Positions 6,901 to 9,780 of a stretch of 9,780 nucleotides of DNA are shown here, piece by piece. Position 1 is the stretch's first letter. Every line of letters begins with the position of its first letter. The DNA comes from Desulfobacteraceae bacterium (GTDB taxonomy: Bacteria; Desulfobacterota; Desulfobacteria; Desulfobacterales; UBA11574): assembly GCA_013203195.1 (NCBI GenBank), contig JABMQM010000190.1, positions 1 to 9,780 on the forward strand, written 5' to 3'. The translations under genes were made by a program, and so were the position numbers. Under the pieces are notes generated by a model. It was not told where the DNA came from. It did not search any database and saw only the letters and a program-made list of their open reading frames with translations.

Positions 6901-6981
6901 TGTTCGAGTCGCGCCAGGGCGGGCTTTAGGCACTTTTAAGGTTTTTGATCCCCATAAAAAATATCAAAGGCGTTTAACATT

Positions 6982-8037
6982 ATGGTTTTAAAACGATTTT
7001 GTAGATTCTTTTTATTTGGCAGCGTGTTATTTTTGCTGAGCTTTTTTCTCATGCCGATCGATTCTTTTGCTGCTGATATCGGCAACTGTCTTTTATGCCA
7101 TAAATATCCCGGCCTCAGCCGGATTGACGAAAACGGTAAGTTCAGGCTCCTTTTTGTCAATGAACCGATTTTTAATAACAGTGTGCATGCCAAGGTAAAA
7201 TGTGAGGGCTGCCACACGGACATCAAAAAGATTCCCCATGATACTGCTAAAAAAGTCGACTGCCTGACCGAGTGCCATATTAAGGAGCCGTCAAGTGAAC
7301 AACAGTTTTCACACCAGGAGGTGGCCGGCTTTTTAACCAAAAGTGTGCATACCAAATTAGATAAGGAACAGAACCCCAAGCAATATGTAGAAGACATGCC
7401 TTACTGCAAGGATTGTCATGACAACCCCCTCTACCGGCCACTCTCTTTCTTCAAAAGGGTACGCCCGGGCATTTCCGAGACGGCCCTGGGCCGTTGCAGG
7501 GTTTGTCATAAAAAGGATGAATTTATTTTCAGGTTCTACAACCATGTTACCACCAGATTGCACAAGATCAGGAGCCCTAAAAATATCGCCGAAATGTGCG
7601 GGCGCTGCCATGATGATGCTCAATTAGTGGCCCGACATAATTTGTCCACCAAAGCGGTATTTTCATACGGAGAGACCTATCACGGCAAAGCCGCCGCCTT
7701 TCTTGATGAACGCATCCCCGACTGTCTCGACTGCCACGTTAACAGGGGGGAATCCGTACACCAGATGTTGAGCCATACAGACCCATTGTCGGTAACCCAT
7801 GAAAACAATAAAGCCGGCATATGCAACAGTATCGAATGTCATCCAAAAGCATCCCCTAAGCTTGCCAGTTACAAGGTTCACCCGGAGTTCGATTTAAAGC
7901 AGAGCCCGTCACAATACTATTTCAGAGTATTTTTTATCACCTTGACCGGCGGCACCCTGCTGCCGCTGATGGGCATCATATTTTTCGATTTAATCAGAAG
8001 ATTATTCCCGAATGTAACCATCCGGCGGAGAAAATAA
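6982..8037 (+). CDS. Membrane-anchored octaheme cytochrome c (copy 2)
   Basis: 351 residues, a paralogue of the gene at 5021-6109 along its whole length. Signal peptide 1-30 (cleavage after DSFA), periplasmic heme domain, C-terminal helix at about 314-336 and a basic end. Heme sites: CLLCH 36, CEGCH 74, CLTECH 94 (CX3CH, same place as in copy 1), CKDCH 142, CRVCH 172, CGRCH 206, CLDCH 248, and CNSIECH 281, a CX4CH site where copy 1 has an ordinary CKQCH. The reading frame continues cleanly past that site, so it is not a frameshift. Shared features outside the hemes include HKY-x-G/F-x-G/S-RIDE-x-GK near the N-terminus, SVH, IPHD/LPHD and FSHQ. The start has AAAGG about 10 bases upstream. Likely the periplasmic partner of the cytochrome b that follows after 4 bases. 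Confidence 0.93.
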   Translation: MVLKRFCRFFLFGSVLFLLSFFLMPIDSFAADIGNCLLCHKYPGLSRIDENGKFRLLFVNEPIFNNSVHAKVKCEGCHTDIKKIPHDTAKKVDCLTECHIKEPSSEQQFSHQEVAGFLTKSVHTKLDKEQNPKQYVEDMPYCKDCHDNPLYRPLSFFKRVRPGISETALGRCRVCHKKDEFIFRFYNHVTTRLHKIRSPKNIAEMCGRCHDDAQLVARHNLSTKAVFSYGETYHGKAAAFLDERIPDCLDCHVNRGESVHQMLSHTDPLSVTHENNKAGICNSIECHPKASPKLASYKVHPEFDLKQSPSQYYFRVFFITLTGGTLLPLMGIIFFDLIRRLFPNVTIRRRK

Positions 8038-8041
8038 ATCC

Positions 8042-8881
8042 ATGAACAAAAGCAAAAAAAACATCATCAGGATAAAAAACGGCCAAAAATACTTTTTCAG
8101 ATTTTCAGTTAATCAGAGGATTCAGCATTTTATTCTGGCGACATGCGTCATTGTCCTGGCATTAACCGGTTTCCCGCTGAAGTTCCATGACGCTTTCTGG
8201 GCCCACCGACTTTATGCTCTGTTCGGAGGAATAAAAGCCGCCCCCATTGTCCACAAGACCGCCGGTGTCGTCATGCTGCTGCTGTTTGTCTATCACTGTA
8301 TTTATACTTGCTATCATGCCTATGTCGGACAAATTATCCCGCTGAAGGAAAAAGAAGGCTTAAGTGTCGGCAAACTGGTAAAAGTAGTGCTGTCTCACCC
8401 CTTTATACCGAATCTCAAGGATGTCAGAGACATTATCGGACTTTTAAAATATTTATTCTTTTTGTCGGACAAGCGCCCTGATGGTACTGAATGGACCTGG
8501 AAGGAAAAGATGGATTTTTGGGGACCTTTCTGGGGTATTCCCGTACTGGGCATATCAGGTCTTATTATGTGGAACAAGGAGCTTGCCACTCAATTAATAC
8601 CCGGAGAAGTCATCAATTTTTGTTTAATTGCGCACAGCGATGAAGCCCTTTTGGCGGCGCTGTTTTTATTTATCTGGCACTGGTACAATGTTCATTTCTC
8701 AACCTCTGTTTTTCCCATGGGAACCGTGTTTATAACGGGGTATTTACAAGAAGAGCTGATGGTGGAAGAACATTACCAATACTATAAAGAGGTAATGAAA
8801 GAAGCCGGGCTTGAGCATGAGATTCTCCCGCCTCATGGTCCCCACGCGCATGAGCATGTGGAAGGAGGATCTGTGGCATGA
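8042..8881 (+). CDS. Four-helix diheme cytochrome b, quinone-linked membrane subunit (copy 2)
   Basis: 279 residues, paralogous to the gene at 3981-5012 but shorter at both ends. Helices at about 27-47, 68-93, 158-178 and 195-217. Conserved His: 29 (helix 1), 71 and 85 (helix 2), 198, 213 and 218 (helix 4), which match H62, H104, H118, H244, H259 and H264 of copy 1. Also shared are LTGFPLKF/STGLPLYF after helix 1, FGG before helix 2, WHxxNVH in helix 4 and FITG just after it. The C-terminus has a His-rich tail (264-272) not seen in copy 1. The gene starts 4 bases after the octaheme stop with GGCGGAG inside that gene's end, and its TGA overlaps the next ATG. Role as for copy 1: electron exchange between menaquinone and the flanking c-type cytochromes, inferred from family. 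Confidence 0.92.
   Translation: MNKSKKNIIRIKNGQKYFFRFSVNQRIQHFILATCVIVLALTGFPLKFHDAFWAHRLYALFGGIKAAPIVHKTAGVVMLLLFVYHCIYTCYHAYVGQIIPLKEKEGLSVGKLVKVVLSHPFIPNLKDVRDIIGLLKYLFFLSDKRPDGTEWTWKEKMDFWGPFWGIPVLGISGLIMWNKELATQLIPGEVINFCLIAHSDEALLAALFLFIWHWYNVHFSTSVFPMGTVFITGYLQEELMVEEHYQYYKEVMKEAGLEHEILPPHGPHAHEHVEGGSVA
8862..8868 (+). promoter_or_regulatory. Strong Shine-Dalgarno for the triheme cytochrome
   Basis: AAGGAGG, 9 bases before the ATG at 8878. It lies inside the end of the cytochrome b gene and fixes the start that gives the ATGA stop/start overlap. Confidence 0.7.
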
Positions 8882-9765
8882 AAAAGTTGATCACTAAACT
8901 GTACATTTTGGGGTTCATGGTTCTGACGCTGTTTTTTATGCACATTATCTGGAAGGTGACTTTCGGGCACCTGTTTGAGGAGAATCATTTCCGAAATAAA
9001 ATTGTGGCCATAGCCAGCATGAACAATAAGAAAGAAAACAAGCCCAAGCAAGAAGCCTCCTTTCAGGAAGCCATCCTTGAAGGCGAAGAGCGGGTTAAAC
9101 ATTACCTGGGGTACAGAATCCTGGACGAAGTTAGATTAAAGGATCACTTCCACCACATTGATTTTGATTTCAAGCCGGACAAGAGGTCCTACTGCATCGC
9201 CTGCCATGGCGATATGCCCCACGGCAAAGTTAAGGAGTTAAGAGCATTCGGGAATATGCACGCCTCTTACATCGCCTGCCAGACATGCCACGTCAGGCTC
9301 GAAGGAGACGCAAAAACAGGCGTCTTCAAATGGTATCACAGAGTAACCGGTGAAATCGTTTCCAGCCCTGTCAAGGAAGGTGTGTTCCCCGGGGCGTATG
9401 AAAGCAAAATTATTCCATTTGAGCGCCTAAACGGAAAGCTTCAGAGAATCGACACCCAGGAAAAAATAGATTTTGCAAAAGAATACAGCACACTGGAAAA
9501 AACACTTTCAGATATCCAAAAGTCCAAGGCCCAAAAAATTATCCATAAAATCGTTAGTAAAAAACCATATATGTGCGAGGACTGTCATCAGGTAGAGGCT
9601 TCGGTGCTGCCGTTTGAGGACTTGGGATACCCGAAAAGGCGCATAGATGCTTTTGTAAGTACGGAAGTTGTCGGTATGACAAGAAATTACACCAAATTCT
9701 ATATGCCCAGGATACTGCAACCCGGCGTTGGGGGTGAAGGTGAAAAGCCGGCAAATGCAAGTTGA
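8878..9765 (+). CDS. Membrane-anchored triheme cytochrome c (copy 2)
   Basis: 295 residues, paralogue of the gene at 2951-3829. Uncleaved N-terminal helix at about 7-29, then a charged linker and the periplasmic heme domain. Heme sites: CIACH 106-110, CQTCH 134-138, CEDCH 233-237. Shared motifs with copy 1: HFH (90-92), CHxDxPHxK (109-117), NMHxxYxxCxTCH (126-138), KWY (151-153) followed by a TGE/TGN turn, and FYMP near the end (274-277). Similarity is concentrated around hemes 1 and 2; the 145-225 segment has diverged more. Start and stop are both inside the window and the ATG overlaps the preceding stop by four bases. Only 15 bases follow, so whether an NHL protein and a giant cytochrome come next, as in the other operon, cannot be seen. 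Function as an electron relay is inferred from hemes and operon context. Confidence 0.9.
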   Translation: MKKLITKLYILGFMVLTLFFMHIIWKVTFGHLFEENHFRNKIVAIASMNNKKENKPKQEASFQEAILEGEERVKHYLGYRILDEVRLKDHFHHIDFDFKPDKRSYCIACHGDMPHGKVKELRAFGNMHASYIACQTCHVRLEGDAKTGVFKWYHRVTGEIVSSPVKEGVFPGAYESKIIPFERLNGKLQRIDTQEKIDFAKEYSTLEKTLSDIQKSKAQKIIHKIVSKKPYMCEDCHQVEASVLPFEDLGYPKRRIDAFVSTEVVGMTRNYTKFYMPRILQPGVGGEGEKPANAS

Positions 9766-9780
9766 TATAGAATAAATAAA

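Larger units (their letters stand above)
6110..6981. other. Divergent intergenic regulatory region (872 bases)
   Basis: No credible protein gene on either strand: the open frames here lack ribosome sites and give compositionally unconvincing proteins. The region separates the two operons and carries, from left to right, a minus-strand sigma-54 element (6191-6205), a tandem palindrome pair (6354-6391), a third related palindrome (6513-6526), a plus-strand sigma-54 element (6612-6627), an inverted-repeat-rich stretch (6677-6768) ending in a terminator-like hairpin, and a weak sigma-70-like promoter (6872-6900). About 6400-6510 and 6770-6870 show nothing I can name. Confidence 0.8.

Noticed and set aside
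6637..6981. Cyclic di-GMP (GEMM) riboswitch in the plus leader, as found before some Geobacter cytochromes
   Set aside because: I looked for the conserved GEMM core words and did not find them.
6719..6991. Plus-strand open frame of 90 codons ahead of the octaheme gene
   Set aside because: Runs through the terminator-like hairpin and repeat sequence and overlaps the true start; no ribosome site or domain.

Overview
The window holds eight protein genes, all of them multiheme c-type cytochromes, b-type cytochromes or their likely partner, arranged as two divergent operons around an 872-base regulatory region. The codon and base use (mid-GC), the abundance of multiheme cytochromes, the strong -24/-12 (sigma-54) promoter elements and the style of the intergenic repeats point to an uncultured or little-studied Desulfobacterota (formerly Deltaproteobacteria), probably a sulfate reducer or metal/extracellular-electron reducer. 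This placement is an inference from gene content, since no ribosomal or taxonomic marker is present.

Minus-strand operon (6109 down to the left edge). The order is: an octaheme cytochrome c with signal peptide and C-terminal anchor (TTG start); a four-helix cytochrome b; a 151-base spacer with repeat-like sequence; a membrane-anchored triheme cytochrome c; a secreted NHL-repeat beta-propeller; and a very large secreted multiheme cytochrome made of repeating four-heme units, with 16 CXXCH motifs before it runs off the window at base 1.

Intergenic region (6110-6981). Each operon has a sequence matching the sigma-54 consensus, pointing outward: 6191-6205 on the minus strand and 6612-6627 on the plus strand. 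Between them lie three copies of a 14-base palindrome, TGGTG-N4-C(A/G)CCA. Two are a tandem pair with centres 20 bases apart and one stands alone 85 bases upstream of the plus promoter, the layout expected of enhancer-binding-protein sites. The right half (about 6660-6770) is dense in inverted repeats and includes a terminator-like hairpin inside the presumed plus-strand leader.

Plus-strand operon (6982-9765, possibly continuing). The order is octaheme cytochrome c, cytochrome b, anchored triheme cytochrome c. These are paralogues, in the same order, of the first three genes of the minus operon. The likely job of both modules is quinone-linked electron transfer across the inner membrane: the cytochrome b exchanges electrons with menaquinone, the anchored octaheme and triheme cytochromes accept or donate them on the periplasmic side, and in the minus operon the NHL propeller and the giant cytochrome extend the path toward the outer membrane or cell surface. 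The nearest described systems I can name are the Cbc (cytochrome b/c) complexes of Geobacter, especially CbcBA, and the Ohc-type octaheme complexes of sulfate reducers. I do not claim orthology.
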